64,000 nucleotides of DNA from Rhodopseudomonas rhenobacensis (GCF_014203125.1 NZ_JACHIH010000011.1:1-64000), one strand, 5' to 3'; counted from the stretch's first letter, positions 36,388-46,304 are shown. The notes: generated by a model from the sequence alone, not told the origin. Made by a program: numbers and translations.

Positions 36388-39300
36388 ATGCCCAAACGTA
36401 CTGATATATCGACGATTCTCATCATCGGCGCCGGCCCGATCGTGATCGGCCAGGCCTGCGAATTCGACTATTCCGGCACCCAGGCCGTGAAGACGCTGAA
36501 GGACGAGGGCTACCGCATCGTCCTGGTCAATTCCAATCCGGCCACCATCATGACCGACCCGGAATTGGCGGACGCGACCTACATCGAGCCGATCACGCCG
36601 GAGATCGTCGCCAAGATCATCGAGAAGGAACGCCACGTCATTCCCGGCGGCTTCGCGCTCTTGCCGACGATGGGCGGGCAGACCGCGCTGAACTGCGCGC
36701 TCTCCTTGCGCAAGCAGGGCACGCTGGAGAAATTCGACGTCGAGATGATCGGCGCCACCGCCGACGCCATCGACAAGGCCGAGGATCGCCAGCTGTTCCG
36801 CGAGGCGATGACCAAGATCGGGCTGGAGACGCCGAAGTCGCGGCTCGCCAACGCCACCGCCTTGAAGAAGGCCTATCGCGAGAAATATCTCGAAGACCGC
36901 GCCAAGCTCTCCGGCGAGGCTTTGATCGCGTTCGAGCGGCAATGGGTGCTTGGCGAGAACGACCGCCGCAAGCGCTATCAGGAACAGGCGCTGGGTTCGG
37001 CGCTGATGGCGTTGTCCGAGATCGGCCTGCCGGCGATCATCCGGCCGTCGTTCACGATGGGCGGCACCGGCGGCGGCATCGCCTACAACAAGGAAGAATT
37101 CCTCGACATCATCGAGCGCGGGCTCGACGCCTCGCCGACCAATGAAGTGCTCATCGAAGAATCCGTGCTCGGCTGGAAAGAGTACGAGATGGAGGTGGTG
37201 CGCGACAAGAACGACAACTGCATCATCGTCTGCTCGATCGAGAACCTCGATCCGATGGGCGTGCACACCGGCGATTCCATCACCGTGGCCCCTGCCCTGA
37301 CGCTGACGGACAAAGAATACCAGATCATGCGCGACGCCTCATTGGCGGTGCTGCGCGAGATCGGCGTCGAGACCGGCGGCTCCAACGTGCAGTTCGGCGT
37401 CAACCCGGTCGACGGCCGCATGGTCGTGATCGAAATGAATCCGCGGGTGTCGCGTTCTTCGGCTTTGGCGTCGAAAGCCACCGGCTTTCCGATCGCCAAG
37501 GTCGCCGCCAAGCTCGCGGTCGGCTACACGCTCGACGAGATCGCCAACGACATCACCGGCGGCGCGACGCCGGCGTCGTTCGAGCCGACCATCGATTACG
37601 TCGTCACCAAGATTCCGCGCTTTGCGTTCGAGAAATTCCCCGGCGCCTCGACCACGCTGACCACCTCGATGAAGTCGGTCGGCGAAGTGATGGCGATCGG
37701 CCGCACCTTCCAAGAATCGTTGCAGAAGGCGTTGCGCGGGTTGGAAACCGGCCTCACCGGGCTCGACGAGATCGAGATCGAGGGGCTCGGCCGCAGCGAC
37801 GACAAGAACGCGATCCGCGCAGCCCTCGGCACGCCGACGCCGGACCGGCTGTTGCAGGTCGCGCAGGCGATGCGGCTCGGCTGGACCGACGAGGAGATCT
37901 TCACCTCCTGCAAGATCGATCCCTGGTTCCTGTCGGAATTGCGCGGCATCGTCGACATGGAAGCCAAGGTGAAGGCGAGCGGCCTGCCCGGCAACGCCTT
38001 CGGCATGCGCACGCTGAAATCGATGGGCTTCTCCGACGCCCGCCTCGCGGTGCTGGCCAAGACCACCGAAGCCGATGTCAGAGCGCAGCGCCACGCGCTC
38101 GGCGTCCGCCCGGTGTTCAAGCGCATCGACACCTGCGCGGCGGAATTCGCCTCGCCCACCGCCTATATGTACTCGACCTACGAGTCACCGTTCGCAGGCT
38201 CCCCCGCCGACGAAAGCGCGCCGTCCGACAAGAAGAAGGTGATCATCCTCGGCGGCGGTCCGAACCGCATCGGCCAGGGCATCGAGTTCGATTACTGCTG
38301 CTGCCACGCCTGCTTCGCGCTGCACGACGCCGGCTATGAATCGATCATGATCAACTGCAACCCGGAAACCGTGTCGACCGACTACGACACCGCGGACCGG
38401 CTGTACTTCGAGCCCTTGACCGCCGAGGACGTGCTGGAGATCATCGACGTCGAGCGCAAGAACGGCACGCTGCACGGCGTCATCGTGCAGTTCGGCGGCC
38501 AGACCCCGCTGAAGCTGGCGCGCGCGCTGGAAGCCGCCAATGTGCCGATCCTCGGCACCTCGCCGGACGCCATCGACCTGGCCGAAGACCGCGACCGCTT
38601 CAAACGCGTGCTCGACAAGTTGAAGCTGAAGCAGCCGAAGAACGGCATCGCCTATTCGGTCGAGCAGGCGCGCCTGGTCGCCGCCGAACTCGGCCTGCCG
38701 CTGGTGGTGCGACCGTCCTACGTGCTGGGCGGCCGCGCCATGCAGATCATCCGCGAGGAGAGCCAGCTCGGCGACTACCTGCTCGGCACCCTGCCCGAGC
38801 TGGTGCCCGCCGACGTCAAGGCGCGCTATCCGAACGACAAGACCGGGCAGATCAACACCGTGCTCGGCACCAATCCCTTGTTGTTCGACCGCTATCTGTC
38901 CGACGCCATCGAGATCGACGTCGACTGCCTGTGCGACGGCCGCGACACCTTCATCGTCGGCATCATGGAGCATATCGAAGAGGCCGGCATCCACTCCGGC
39001 GACTCGGCCTGCTCGCTGCCGCCGCATTCGCTCGACGCCCCGATGATCGCCGAACTGGAGCGGCAGACCCGCGACATGGCGCTCGGGCTCGACGTGGTCG
39101 GGCTGATGAACGTGCAGTTCGCCATCAAGGACGGCGACATCTACGTGCTCGAGGTCAACCCGCGCGCCTCGCGCACCGTGCCGTTCGTCGCCAAGGTTGT
39201 CGGCATTCCGGTCGCCAAGCTCGCCGCAAGGATCATGGCCGGCGAAAAGCTCGCCGACCTCAAGCTGCAGAAGCGCAAGCTCGACCATGTCGGTGTCAAG

Positions 39301-39852
39301 GAATCGGTGTTTCCGTTCGCCCGCTTCCCCGGCGTCGACACCGTGCTCGGCCCGGAGATGCGCTCCACCGGCGAGGTGATGGGGATCGACCGCTCGTTCG
39401 AGATCGCCTTCGCCAAGAGCCAGCTCGGCGGCGGCACCCGCGTGCCGCGCAAGGGCACGGTGTTCGTCTCGGTCCGCGAGGGCGACAAGACCCGCATCCT
39501 GGAGGCCGTGAAACTGTTGTGTTCGCTCGGCTTCAAGGTGCTGGCGACGTCCGGCACGCAGCGCTTCCTCGCCGACAACGGGGTGCCGGCCGAGAAGGTC
39601 AACAAGGTGCTGGAGGGCCGGCCGCACATCGTCGACGCCATCACCAATGGCGAGATCCAGCTGGTGTTCAACACCACCGAAGGCCCTCAGGCGCTGGCCG
39701 ACAGCCGCTCGCTCCGGCGCGCTGCCCTCTTGCATAAAGTTCCGTATTACACCACTCTTTCGGGCGCGGTTGCGGCCGCGCAGGGCATCCGGGCCTACCT
39801 TGGTGGGGACCTTGAGGTCCGGACGCTGCAGAGTTATTTTTCCGACACCTGA
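36388..39852 (+). CDS. carB: Carbamoyl-phosphate synthase large subunit
   Basis: 1154 residues, a little longer than the E. coli protein, as is common in Alphaproteobacteria. It makes carbamoyl phosphate for arginine and pyrimidine synthesis with the CarA glutaminase, which is not in this window. The two homologous ATP-grasp halves are clear: [20 protein letters not shown] at the start and [20 protein letters not shown] about residue 617, each with [18 protein letters not shown] or [20 protein letters not shown]-terminal MGS-like allosteric domain follows ([20 protein letters not shown]). The gene is followed by greA after 209 bases. Confidence 0.97.
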   Translation: MPKRTDISTILIIGAGPIVIGQACEFDYSGTQAVKTLKDEGYRIVLVNSNPATIMTDPELADATYIEPITPEIVAKIIEKERHVIPGGFALLPTMGGQTALNCALSLRKQGTLEKFDVEMIGATADAIDKAEDRQLFREAMTKIGLETPKSRLANATALKKAYREKYLEDRAKLSGEALIAFERQWVLGENDRRKRYQEQALGSALMALSEIGLPAIIRPSFTMGGTGGGIAYNKEEFLDIIERGLDASPTNEVLIEESVLGWKEYEMEVVRDKNDNCIIVCSIENLDPMGVHTGDSITVAPALTLTDKEYQIMRDASLAVLREIGVETGGSNVQFGVNPVDGRMVVIEMNPRVSRSSALASKATGFPIAKVAAKLAVGYTLDEIANDITGGATPASFEPTIDYVVTKIPRFAFEKFPGASTTLTTSMKSVGEVMAIGRTFQESLQKALRGLETGLTGLDEIEIEGLGRSDDKNAIRAALGTPTPDRLLQVAQAMRLGWTDEEIFTSCKIDPWFLSELRGIVDMEAKVKASGLPGNAFGMRTLKSMGFSDARLAVLAKTTEADVRAQRHALGVRPVFKRIDTCAAEFASPTAYMYSTYESPFAGSPADESAPSDKKKVIILGGGPNRIGQGIEFDYCCCHACFALHDAGYESIMINCNPETVSTDYDTADRLYFEPLTAEDVLEIIDVERKNGTLHGVIVQFGGQTPLKLARALEAANVPILGTSPDAIDLAEDRDRFKRVLDKLKLKQPKNGIAYSVEQARLVAAELGLPLVVRPSYVLGGRAMQIIREESQLGDYLLGTLPELVPADVKARYPNDKTGQINTVLGTNPLLFDRYLSDAIEIDVDCLCDGRDTFIVGIMEHIEEAGIHSGDSACSLPPHSLDAPMIAELERQTRDMALGLDVVGLMNVQFAIKDGDIYVLEVNPRASRTVPFVAKVVGIPVAKLAARIMAGEKLADLKLQKRKLDHVGVKESVFPFARFPGVDTVLGPEMRSTGEVMGIDRSFEIAFAKSQLGGGTRVPRKGTVFVSVREGDKTRILEAVKLLCSLGFKVLATSGTQRFLADNGVPAEKVNKVLEGRPHIVDAITNGEIQLVFNTTEGPQALADSRSLRRAALLHKVPYYTTLSGAVAAAQGIRAYLGGDLEVRTLQSYFSDT

Positions 39853-40061
39853 TCGGCCGGGCCGGACGGGCCGGCACTGACGGGCAATACTCCGGCTGGG
39901 CGGGAACCCGTCCGCCGCAGGAATGTTCTGCTTCGGCGCTTGCGGTCACCCCCCGGATCGCGGTGAGATGGCGCAAGCCGGATCAGGTCACCAGACCGAT
40001 AACCGTTTCGTGTGAGCCACATTCCGTGACACGTGACGAACACGTTGAAGGACGAAGATCG

Positions 40062-40538
40062 ATGATGGAAAAGGTACCAATGACCGCGGGCGGTTATGCC
40101 GCCCTCGAAGTCGAGTTGAAGCAGCGCCAGTCGGTGGATCGTCCGCGAATCATCGAGCACATCGCCGAGGCGCGCTCGCATGGCGACCTTTCGGAAAATG
40201 CCGAGTATCACGCCGCCAAGGAAGAACAGTCCCACAACGAGGGCCGCATCGCGGAGCTCGAGGACAAGCTGGCGCGCGCCGACATCATCGACATCAGCAA
40301 GCTCTCGGGCGACACCATCAAGTTCGGCGCCACCGTGACCCTGGTCGACGAGGACACCGAGAAGAAGGCGGTGTGGCAGATCGTCGGCGAGCCGGAAGCC
40401 GACGCCAAGAAGGGCCGCATCTCGATCACCTCGCCCTTGGCGCGTGCGCTGATCGGCAAGAAGAAGGGCGCCTCCGTCGAGGTCGTCGCGCCGGGCGGCG
40501 CCAAGGCCTACGAGATCACCAAGGTCGAGTGGCGCTGA
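40062..40538 (+). CDS. greA: Transcription elongation factor GreA
   Basis: 158 residues. It rescues backtracked RNA polymerase by stimulating transcript cleavage. The N-terminal coiled coil has the conserved acidic tip [20 protein letters not shown], and the C-terminal FKBP-like domain has [20 protein letters not shown]. The start is an ATGATG pair (40062 or 40065) with AAGGA upstream; the longer frame upstream is not real. A strong terminator lies 53 bases after the stop. Confidence 0.96.
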   Translation: MMEKVPMTAGGYAALEVELKQRQSVDRPRIIEHIAEARSHGDLSENAEYHAAKEEQSHNEGRIAELEDKLARADIIDISKLSGDTIKFGATVTLVDEDTEKKAVWQIVGEPEADAKKGRISITSPLARALIGKKKGASVEVVAPGGAKAYEITKVEWR

Positions 40539-40590
40539 GTCTCGCGCGTCGACGTTTTCCCGACGCGTTTCAGTTATGACGAGCATTCGA

Positions 40591-40615
40591 GGGCCGCAGC
40601 GATGCGGCCCTTTTT
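40591..40615 (+). terminator. Rho-independent terminator after greA
   Basis: GGGCCGCA-GCGA-TGCGGCCC followed by TTTTT, a perfect eight-base stem with a tetraloop. Confidence 0.92.
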
Positions 40616-40668
40616 GTTTGTGCGGAAATGTTGACCGGCGTGGATCGCTGCGCCGCACGAAGGGAGAG

Positions 40669-40791
40669 TCATTCCGGGGCGCGAGAGCGCAAGCTCGAGC
40701 GAACCCGGAATCTCGCCACGCGCGCGATCCTCCCTCCGCGCAGCAAGATTCCGGGTTCGCTCGCCCAAAAGGGCTCGCGCCCCGGAATGAC
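40669..40791. repeat. Dispersed inverted repeat (GTCATTCCGGGGCGCGAG type)
   Basis: The outer ends GTCATTCCGGGGCGCGAG and CTCGCGCCCCGGAATGAC are exact inverted copies. Inner halves (GAGCGAACCCGGAATCTCG with GATTCCGGGTTCGCTCG) pair too, giving a long hairpin of about 120 bases. This is a typical intergenic repeat of Bradyrhizobiaceae. It sits between greA and the end of lrp. Confidence 0.8.
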
Positions 40792-40836
40792 CAGCCGCGG
40801 ATTGACGAGCCGCGATTAAGAATTTCGCCGCCAAAG

Positions 40837-41313
40837 CTAACTCAGCTTCAATTCCAGCGGCACCGCGGCGGCGTATTTCGAGTTGCGCAGCACCAGCGAG
40901 GTGCGGACGTTGCGGACGTGCGGCGCGGCGGTGAGATGCGCGACGAAATGCTGGAACGTCGCCATGTCGGGCGCGACGCATTTCAAAATGAAATCCACCT
41001 CGCCGGACAGCATCCAGCATTCGCGCACCAAGGGCTGATTGCGGACGAACTCCTCGAAGCCGCGCAGATCGGCTTCGGCCTGGCTCGACAGATGCACCGA
41101 GGCAAACACCGTCACATCAAAGCCCAGCCGCCCGGGATCGAGCAGCCCGCGATAGCCCTGGATGTAGCCTTCCTCTTCCAGCGTCCGCACCCGCCGCAGA
41201 CAGGGTGGCGGCGAAATGCCGACCCGCTTGGCCAGTTCGACGTTGGTGATCCGGCCGTCAGCCTGGATCTCACCGAGGATCTTCAGATCGATCTCATCAA
41301 GGTTCTTGGACAC
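40837..41313 (-). CDS. lrp: Lrp/AsnC-family regulator
   Basis: 158 residues. N-terminal helix-turn-helix (LDEIDLKILGEIQADGRITN, VELAKRVGISPPPCLRRVRTLEEEGYI) and C-terminal RAM/AsnC ligand domain (ECWMLSGEVDFILKCV). It is divergent from trxB, as lrp is in E. coli, and an inverted repeat of TGCA-type half sites lies between. It probably senses an amino acid and may control itself. Specific ligand unknown. Confidence 0.92.
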   Translation of the reverse strand: MSKNLDEIDLKILGEIQADGRITNVELAKRVGISPPPCLRRVRTLEEEGYIQGYRGLLDPGRLGFDVTVFASVHLSSQAEADLRGFEEFVRNQPLVRECWMLSGEVDFILKCVAPDMATFQHFVAHLTAAPHVRNVRTSLVLRNSKYAAAVPLELKLS

Positions 41314-41406
41314 GCGCTTGCATTCCCGGTCGGCCCGCGAGGGGGGTAAATCGGCAACAGTTTTAGCGCAGCGCCGCAGCTTTGCGTAATTTTATTTCGC
41401 GACCGG

Positions 41407-41460
41407 TGCATAATTGCAAAGTTAGGGGAAAATTTGCCGATATGGATTGCAAATCTTGCA
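41407..41460. promoter_or_regulatory. TGCA-type inverted repeat between lrp and trxB
   Basis: TGCATAATTGCAA (41407-41419) and TTGCAAATCTTGCA (41447-41460) are imperfect inverted copies around an AT-rich centre, the spacing and sequence style of Lrp-family operators. It may serve autoregulation of lrp and control of trxB. Confidence 0.5.
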
Positions 41461-41683
41461 TAGCTCCCCAGATGACTTAGAGTTGCGATCGGTGTCCTGA
41501 GGCCGAAATCTGCCGTCTTTACCTTCGGTTCTGGGGCGCCAGCTTGATCTCGTCGGATTCAGGCTCCGAGGGGAGACCTTCGTGAACCAGATCCAGACGA
41601 GAAAGTTCCGCTGTTCTTAAGCGATGCCTTGCTCAGCCTTTCCGCTCGCACCGCATCTCCCTGACGAAAGGGATCAATGATCC

Positions 41684-42649
41684 ATGGCTAACCCCGTTCA
41701 CGCCAAAGTTGTAATTATTGGATCGGGTCCGGCAGGATATACGGCGGCGATCTACGCCGCCCGCGCGATGCTGGAGCCCGTCCTGCTGCAGGGCATGCAG
41801 CCCGGCGGCCAACTCACCATCACCACCGACGTCGAGAACTACCCCGGCTTCGCCGACGTGATCCAGGGCCCCTGGCTGATGGAGCAGATGGAGAAGCAGG
41901 CGACCCATGTCGGCACCAGGATCATCACCGATCTGGTCACCGACCTCGACCTGTCGCAGCGGCCGTTCCGGCTGAGCTGCGATAGCGGCGACGTCTATCT
42001 GGCCGAGACCGTGATTCTGGCGACCGGCGCCCAGGCGCGCTGGCTCGGCATTCCCTCCGAGGAGAAATTCAAGGGCTTTGGCGTCTCGGCCTGCGCCACC
42101 TGCGATGGCTTCTTCTATCGCGGCAAGGAAGTGGTCGTTGTCGGCGGCGGCAACACCGCGGTCGAGGAAGCGCTGTTCCTGACCAACTTCGCCACCAAGG
42201 TCACGCTGGTGCATCGCCGCGATCACTTCCGCGCCGAACGCATCCTGCAGGAGCGGTTGTTCAAGAATCCGAAGATCGAGGTGGTGTGGGACGTCGCGGT
42301 GGATGAAATCTGCGGCGACGAGAACCCCACCAAGGTCACCCATGTCCGGCTGAACAACGTCAAGACCGGCGCCGTGACCGAGCGCGCCGCCGATGGCGTG
42401 TTCATCGCGATCGGGCACGCGCCGGCGACCGAACTGGTCAAGGGCAAGATCCGGCTGAAGCCGTCCGGCTATGTCGAGGTCGCGCCGAATTCGACCGCCA
42501 CCTCGGTGCCCGGGCTGTTTGCCGCCGGCGACGTCGCCGACGAAACCTATCGCCAGGCGGTCACCGCCGCAGGACTGGGCTGCATGGCCGCGTTGGAGGC
42601 CGAGCGCTTCCTTGCGGCCAGCGCCAGCGAGCGGGTAGCGGCGGAATAA
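41684..42649 (+). CDS. trxB: Thioredoxin reductase
   Basis: 321 residues. FAD-dependent reductase that passes electrons from NADPH to thioredoxin. FAD-binding VIIGSGPAGYTAAIYAAR, active-site disulfide SACATCDGFFY, NADPH-binding VVGGGNTAVEEALFL and GLFAAGDVADETYRQ are all present. The gene is divergent from lrp, and a LysR gene starts two bases after its stop. Confidence 0.97.
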   Translation: MANPVHAKVVIIGSGPAGYTAAIYAARAMLEPVLLQGMQPGGQLTITTDVENYPGFADVIQGPWLMEQMEKQATHVGTRIITDLVTDLDLSQRPFRLSCDSGDVYLAETVILATGAQARWLGIPSEEKFKGFGVSACATCDGFFYRGKEVVVVGGGNTAVEEALFLTNFATKVTLVHRRDHFRAERILQERLFKNPKIEVVWDVAVDEICGDENPTKVTHVRLNNVKTGAVTERAADGVFIAIGHAPATELVKGKIRLKPSGYVEVAPNSTATSVPGLFAAGDVADETYRQAVTAAGLGCMAALEAERFLAASASERVAAE

Positions 42650-42651
42650 TC

Positions 42652-43575
42652 ATGGCCCGAAATCACGACGGATTCACCGATATGGACTGGGATAAGCTCA
42701 AGGTTTTCCACGCTGCGGCGGAAGCGGGAAGCTTCACGCACGCCGGCGAACAGCTTGGGCTGTCGCAATCCGCGGTCTCGCGCCAGGTCAGCGCGCTGGA
42801 GCAGGAATTGTCGGTGTCGCTGTTTCACCGCCACGCCCGCGGCCTGATCCTCACCGAACAGGGCGACCTGTTGTTCCGCACCGCGCATGACGTGTTCATG
42901 CAGCTGCAGGCGGCGCGCGCCAAGCTCACCGACAGCCGCGAGCGGCCGAGCGGCGATCTCAAGGTCACCACCACGCCCGGTCTCGGCATCCATTGGCTGG
43001 TGCCGCGGCTCGGCGAATTCACCGCACTGTATCCGGAGATCCGCATCTCGCTGATCGTCACCGACGAGGAACTCGACCTGTCGATGCGCGAAGCCGACGT
43101 CGCGATCCGCACCCGCAAGCCGACGCAGCCCGACCTGATCCAGCGCAAGCTGTTCTCGATCGGCTTCCATGCCTATTGCGCCCCGGAATACATCAAGCAT
43201 TTCGGCACGCCGCGCACTTTGGAAGAATTGGACAACCACCGCCTGATCATCCTCGGCGACACCCAGGTTCCGCCCTATCTGCAGAACCGCAACTGGCTGA
43301 TCGACGCCGGGCGCAACGGCGCCGGCCCGCGCGAACCGTATTTCAAGGTCAACAACATTCTCGGCGTGATCCGCGCCTGCCAGCAGGGGCTCGGCATCGC
43401 CGCGCTGCCGGACTATCTGGTCGAGGAAAACAACCGGCTGGTGCAGCTGTTCGGCGAGCAGGACTCGATTCAGCTCGATACTTATTTCGTGTATCCCGAA
43501 GAATTGAAGTCGGTGGCGCGGGTTCAGGTGTTCCGCGACTTCGTGGTCAGCAAGGCGCAGCGCTGGCCGTCGTGA
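42652..43575 (+). CDS. LysR-family transcriptional regulator
   Basis: 307 residues. N-terminal winged helix with LKVFHAAAEAGSFTHAGEQL and LSQSAVSRQVSALE, and a C-terminal periplasmic-binding-like domain for an unknown small effector. It begins two bases after trxB, so it is co-transcribed; control of redox or thioredoxin genes is possible but unproven. A second ATG ten codons downstream (MDWDKLKVF) is the start normally used by relatives. A candidate small RNA gene follows on the same strand. Confidence 0.92.
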   Translation: MARNHDGFTDMDWDKLKVFHAAAEAGSFTHAGEQLGLSQSAVSRQVSALEQELSVSLFHRHARGLILTEQGDLLFRTAHDVFMQLQAARAKLTDSRERPSGDLKVTTTPGLGIHWLVPRLGEFTALYPEIRISLIVTDEELDLSMREADVAIRTRKPTQPDLIQRKLFSIGFHAYCAPEYIKHFGTPRTLEELDNHRLIILGDTQVPPYLQNRNWLIDAGRNGAGPREPYFKVNNILGVIRACQQGLGIAALPDYLVEENNRLVQLFGEQDSIQLDTYFVYPEELKSVARVQVFRDFVVSKAQRWPS

Positions 43576-43614
43576 TCGGCGGGCCGCTGCATGACTGACA
43601 TGCGGCGGGTCTGG

Positions 43615-43644
43615 TTGTCGGGCAGCCGCCATGCGGCTCATAAT
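43615..43644 (+). promoter_or_regulatory. Sigma-70-like promoter of the candidate small RNA
   Basis: TTGTCG at 43615-43620 and CATAAT at 43639-43644 are spaced by 18 bases, fitting a housekeeping promoter. The start would be near 43651. Confidence 0.55.
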
Positions 43645-43650
43645 CATTGC

Positions 43651-43784
43651 ACGCTGAAAGTCCGCGGAGCCGTTTGTCCCCTCCTCCAAGCGACGCGAAT
43701 TTTCAGTCCTCCTTCTTGGAAGGAAATGTGTCGGCCTCAGACGGCCACGACCTTGCCGGGCTCCCTATGGGCCCGGTTTTTTTT
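43651..43784 (+). ncRNA. Candidate small RNA with CCUCC loops
   Basis: About 134 bases between lysR and the end of the ParA-like gene, with a promoter-like element and a strong terminator. CTGAAA (43654-43659) can pair with TTTCAG (43701-43706), presenting CCCCTCCTCC (43678-43687) in the loop. A second TCCTCC lies at 43707-43712, next to a TCCTT/AAGGA hairpin, then GGCC-TCAGAC-GGCC. It ends in CCGGGC/GCCCGG plus eight T. Loops rich in CCUCC resemble small RNAs of Alphaproteobacteria (for example the CcsR group of Rhodobacter) that can target Shine-Dalgarno sequences; membership in that group is an inference. Confidence 0.55.
43756..43784 (+). terminator. Terminator of the candidate small RNA
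   Basis: CCGGGC and GCCCGG pair around a nine-base loop and are followed by eight T, a classical Rho-independent stop for plus-strand transcripts. Confidence 0.9.
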
Positions 43785-43834
43785 GCCCCGAGCGCAGCCG
43801 TCCGCCGCGCCGGCGCTCGCCGTTTCGGCGCACA

Positions 43835-43867
43835 CAAAAAAATCCGCTTCAGCCATCCCTGAAGCGG
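43835..43867 (-). terminator. Terminator of the ParA-like gene
   Basis: On the minus strand CCGCTTCAG and CTGAAGCGG form a nine-base stem with a six-base loop, followed by ATTTTTTT. It lies 96 bases after the ParA-like stop codon. Confidence 0.9.
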
Positions 43868-43962
43868 GTCGCTTATCGATGATGCGAAGGACCGCTGGTC
43901 CACCGGACTGTCTGCGAAGTGTCAACGCGCGGAGCCCGCGCGCTCAAGCTGTTGGATGCGGC

Positions 43963-44640
43963 TCAGGCCGCCTTGTGCATGGCGCCGTTGCCGGTGCCGG
44001 CGCCGCGGATCGCCTTGACCGAGCGTTCGATCGCAGCCCACAACCGGCCGATCTCGGAGGCCGCGCGTCCGTCGGGCGAGTATTCCTTGGCGCCTTCGCC
44101 GTGGCCCAGCGCCAGCAGCAGATCGGCGCGGTTGGTGATCTGACCAGTCCAGACCGGAGCGCGGAATTTAGCCAGCGCTTCGCGGGCCAGCGTGACGATG
44201 CGGCTTTCCACCTCGTCGCGCGGCGCCGGTGCGCCGTTGATCACCACCGCATAGGGCTTGCGCGCGGCGCGGCACGACAGGATGGTTTCCTGCACGGCGT
44301 TGACGTCGAACACGCCGGGACGCGCCGGAATGATCACCATGGTGGCGTTGCGGATGGCGTCCTCGACCACCGGGGCGACGGTCGGCGGCGTATCGATGAA
44401 CACCCATTCGATGCCGTCGCGCTTCGCCGCAGCGACCAGTTCGCCGACCGATCGGGTGGCGGTCTTCAGCAGCGGCTCGTTGGTGCCGCGCAGCTTATGC
44501 CAAAGCGTGAGCGAGCCTTGCGGGTCGGCGTCGATCAGCAGACAGGGCTTGGTCGCTTTGTGAACGTGGGCAGCTAAATGCGCGGCCAGGGTGCTTTTCC
44601 CCGAACCACCTTTACGCGATGCGAAAACGATGACGTTCAT
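43963..44640 (-). CDS. Orphan ParA/MinD-family ATPase
   Basis: 225 residues. Deviant Walker A motif RKGGSGKST at residues 9-17, LLIDADPQGS switch, FIDTPPTVAPVVEDAI (Walker B region) and VINGAPAPRDEVES. ParA-family ATPases form gradients or polymers to position plasmids, chromosomes or protein complexes. No parB-like gene or parS site is adjacent, so the cargo is unknown. GGGAGG lies eight bases before the ATG. The gene ends with a strong terminator. Confidence 0.92.
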   Translation of the reverse strand: MNVIVFASRKGGSGKSTLAAHLAAHVHKATKPCLLIDADPQGSLTLWHKLRGTNEPLLKTATRSVGELVAAAKRDGIEWVFIDTPPTVAPVVEDAIRNATMVIIPARPGVFDVNAVQETILSCRAARKPYAVVINGAPAPRDEVESRIVTLAREALAKFRAPVWTGQITNRADLLLALGHGEGAKEYSPDGRAASEIGRLWAAIERSVKAIRGAGTGNGAMHKAA

Positions 44641-44861
44641 ACATTGGCCTCCCGAGATTGACCTTGGAAAGCGAAAGTGAATCACCGCGCTGATTCGTGA
44701 AAGTTAAAACTTCAATTAATGCTTGACGGGGGAAGCTGATTTCTTCGCAGGCTGGCTTTTGAGTCACAGCCCAATTTTGATCAATGGCCCGTGCAGGTCC
44801 GGCGCTATTTGATCATAGGCCGCGAGTCACAGCCCCGCCGCAAATGTGTAGTTGGCGAGTG

Positions 44862-45170
44862 CTAACGCACCGACCGTTCGCGGCGCGCCAACCACTTCTG
44901 TTCGACCCAGCCCAGACTCTTGGCGATCGGCCCCTGCAGAACCGGAACATCCTGCGCGATCAGGATCAGGCCGAGCGGCAGCATCCAGACCCCAAGCACC
45001 GGAAGAAAACTGAACACACCGCCGACCATCAGCAGGCCGCCGACAGGAATCCGTACCAGGCGCGATGACGGCTTGCGCAACCAGGCGACGCCGGAGGCGG
45101 CGCGGGGCGGCAATTTGCCTTCGAACCAGGCCATGTGGCGATCGAGTTCAGCCTTATGGTCGTGGCTCAC
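44862..45170 (-). CDS. Small membrane protein, about 102 residues
   Basis: It starts with a GTG preceded by GGGAG at seven bases (SHDHKAELDRHMAWFEGKLP). A hydrophobic pair of segments (LVRIPVGGLLMVGGVFSFLP and VWMLPLGLILIAQDVPVL) lies in the middle, followed by a basic tail. The motif VGGLLMVGG-FSFLPVLGVWMLPLGL resembles small inner-membrane proteins of Alphaproteobacteria of unknown role. The longer frame to 45371 has no ribosome site. Confidence 0.65.
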   Translation of the reverse strand: MSHDHKAELDRHMAWFEGKLPPRAASGVAWLRKPSSRLVRIPVGGLLMVGGVFSFLPVLGVWMLPLGLILIAQDVPVLQGPIAKSLGWVEQKWLARRERSVR

Positions 45171-45345
45171 GGTGTCTCCCGACGTCGTCGATGACTCATC
45201 ACTGGGTTTGTAGATGTGGGTCGAGGGGTCGTTCCCCAACGCGTCAGGTTGTCGCGCGACCTCGCCTCGCATTGCGTTCATCGCGGGCAGCACCGAGCTG
45301 CGCGGCTTTGCGACAGAACTAATCGCGCCTCGGCTGCGCGGTGCT

Positions 45346-45573
45346 TCACGATTCATTGGCGCCGATCCCACGCTCGTCGAGCACGCTTTGTCCCTTCGGC
45401 GTGACGGCGTAGCGCGGCGTCGCGGTTCCCGACTCGCCGGCTAATTCGATCAATCCATCGCCCAACAATTGCGCGAGCTTGTCCTGCTGCGCCGGATTGA
45501 GGTCCAGCCCCGCGCTGCGCGCGATCTCGACCAGCGTGGAGATCGTCCGGTCACTGGGCTCTTGGTCCATCAT
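45346..45573 (-). CDS. Hypothetical protein, 75 residues
   Basis: A small acidic protein with GGGAG just before an ATGATG start. The sequence EIARSAGLDLNPAQQDKLAQLL and RYAVTPKGQSVLDERGI suggests a compact helical/winged fold: TPKG-type turns occur in winged-helix proteins. No family recognised. Confidence 0.6.
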   Translation of the reverse strand: MMDQEPSDRTISTLVEIARSAGLDLNPAQQDKLAQLLGDGLIELAGESGTATPRYAVTPKGQSVLDERGIGANES

Positions 45574-45737
45574 CGCTCCCTTTGAGGAAGGCTAACGTGA
45601 GCCTTGCGCATGTGTTCCAGCAGGCGCCCAACGTCAGCGCGTGCCATCCCGGCATCGGCGATGCCCGACAAATCAGTCCTGCCGCAGTTCGCTGGCTGTG
45701 CTAGATCCTGACGACATTCATTGATCGGTAACGACAC

Positions 45738-46241
45738 ATGGAACGGGTAACGGTTTCGCTCGACGACGATCTCCTGGAGCAGTTCGACGGGTTCATTCGC
45801 CGCAAGGGCTATATGAACCGATCCGAAGCGGTGCGTGACGTGCTGCGGGACCGGCTGCAGGAAGACCGGCTGTCGGAAAACAAGGCGCCGCTCTGCGTGG
45901 CCTGCCTGAGCTACGTCTACAACCACCACGAACGCGAGCTGGCGCGGCGGATCGCCGAGATCCAGCACGCCAACCACGACCTGATCCGCTCGACCATGCA
46001 CGTCCACCTCGACCACGAGAACTGCCTGGAAGTGTCGATGATGGAGGGCCCGACCAGCGCGGTGCGGGAACTCGCCGACGCCCTGACCGCGCAGACCGGG
46101 GTTCGCCACGGCCGCGTCAACGTGGTCCCGGTCGATGTGACGGCGGTGTCGCACAGCCACGGCCATCATGGTCACCATCACGACCATGGAGACGACGCTG
46201 ACACGCCGGCTCCGCACTTCCATACCAGTCCAAAGACGTAG
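45738..46241 (+). CDS. nikR: Nickel-responsive regulator NikR with His-rich tail
   Basis: 167 residues. N-terminal ribbon-helix-helix ([34 protein letters not shown]) and the ACT-like nickel domain with ligands His77, His88, His90 and Cys96 ([18 protein letters not shown]). Beyond the usual end there is a His-rich tail ([16 protein letters not shown]), which may buffer nickel or tune sensitivity. It lies directly upstream of the nickel transporter operon and probably represses it when nickel is plentiful. Confidence 0.95.
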   Translation: MERVTVSLDDDLLEQFDGFIRRKGYMNRSEAVRDVLRDRLQEDRLSENKAPLCVACLSYVYNHHERELARRIAEIQHANHDLIRSTMHVHLDHENCLEVSMMEGPTSAVRELADALTAQTGVRHGRVNVVPVDVTAVSHSHGHHGHHHDHGDDADTPAPHFHTSPKT

Positions 46242-46304
46242 ACCGCATCGCCGCCGAACGCGCGACGGGCCCTTGCACTTCCAAACGACGGCGCGTATGA
46301 CGAA

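Noticed and set aside
38185-39735. Long antisense frame in carB
   Set aside because: carB is intact across both ATP-grasp halves; the antisense product has no recognisable motif.
44776-44815. TTTGATCA motifs as FixK boxes
   Set aside because: The spacing of the half-sites does not match TTGA-N6-TCAA; they are reported only as short direct repeats.
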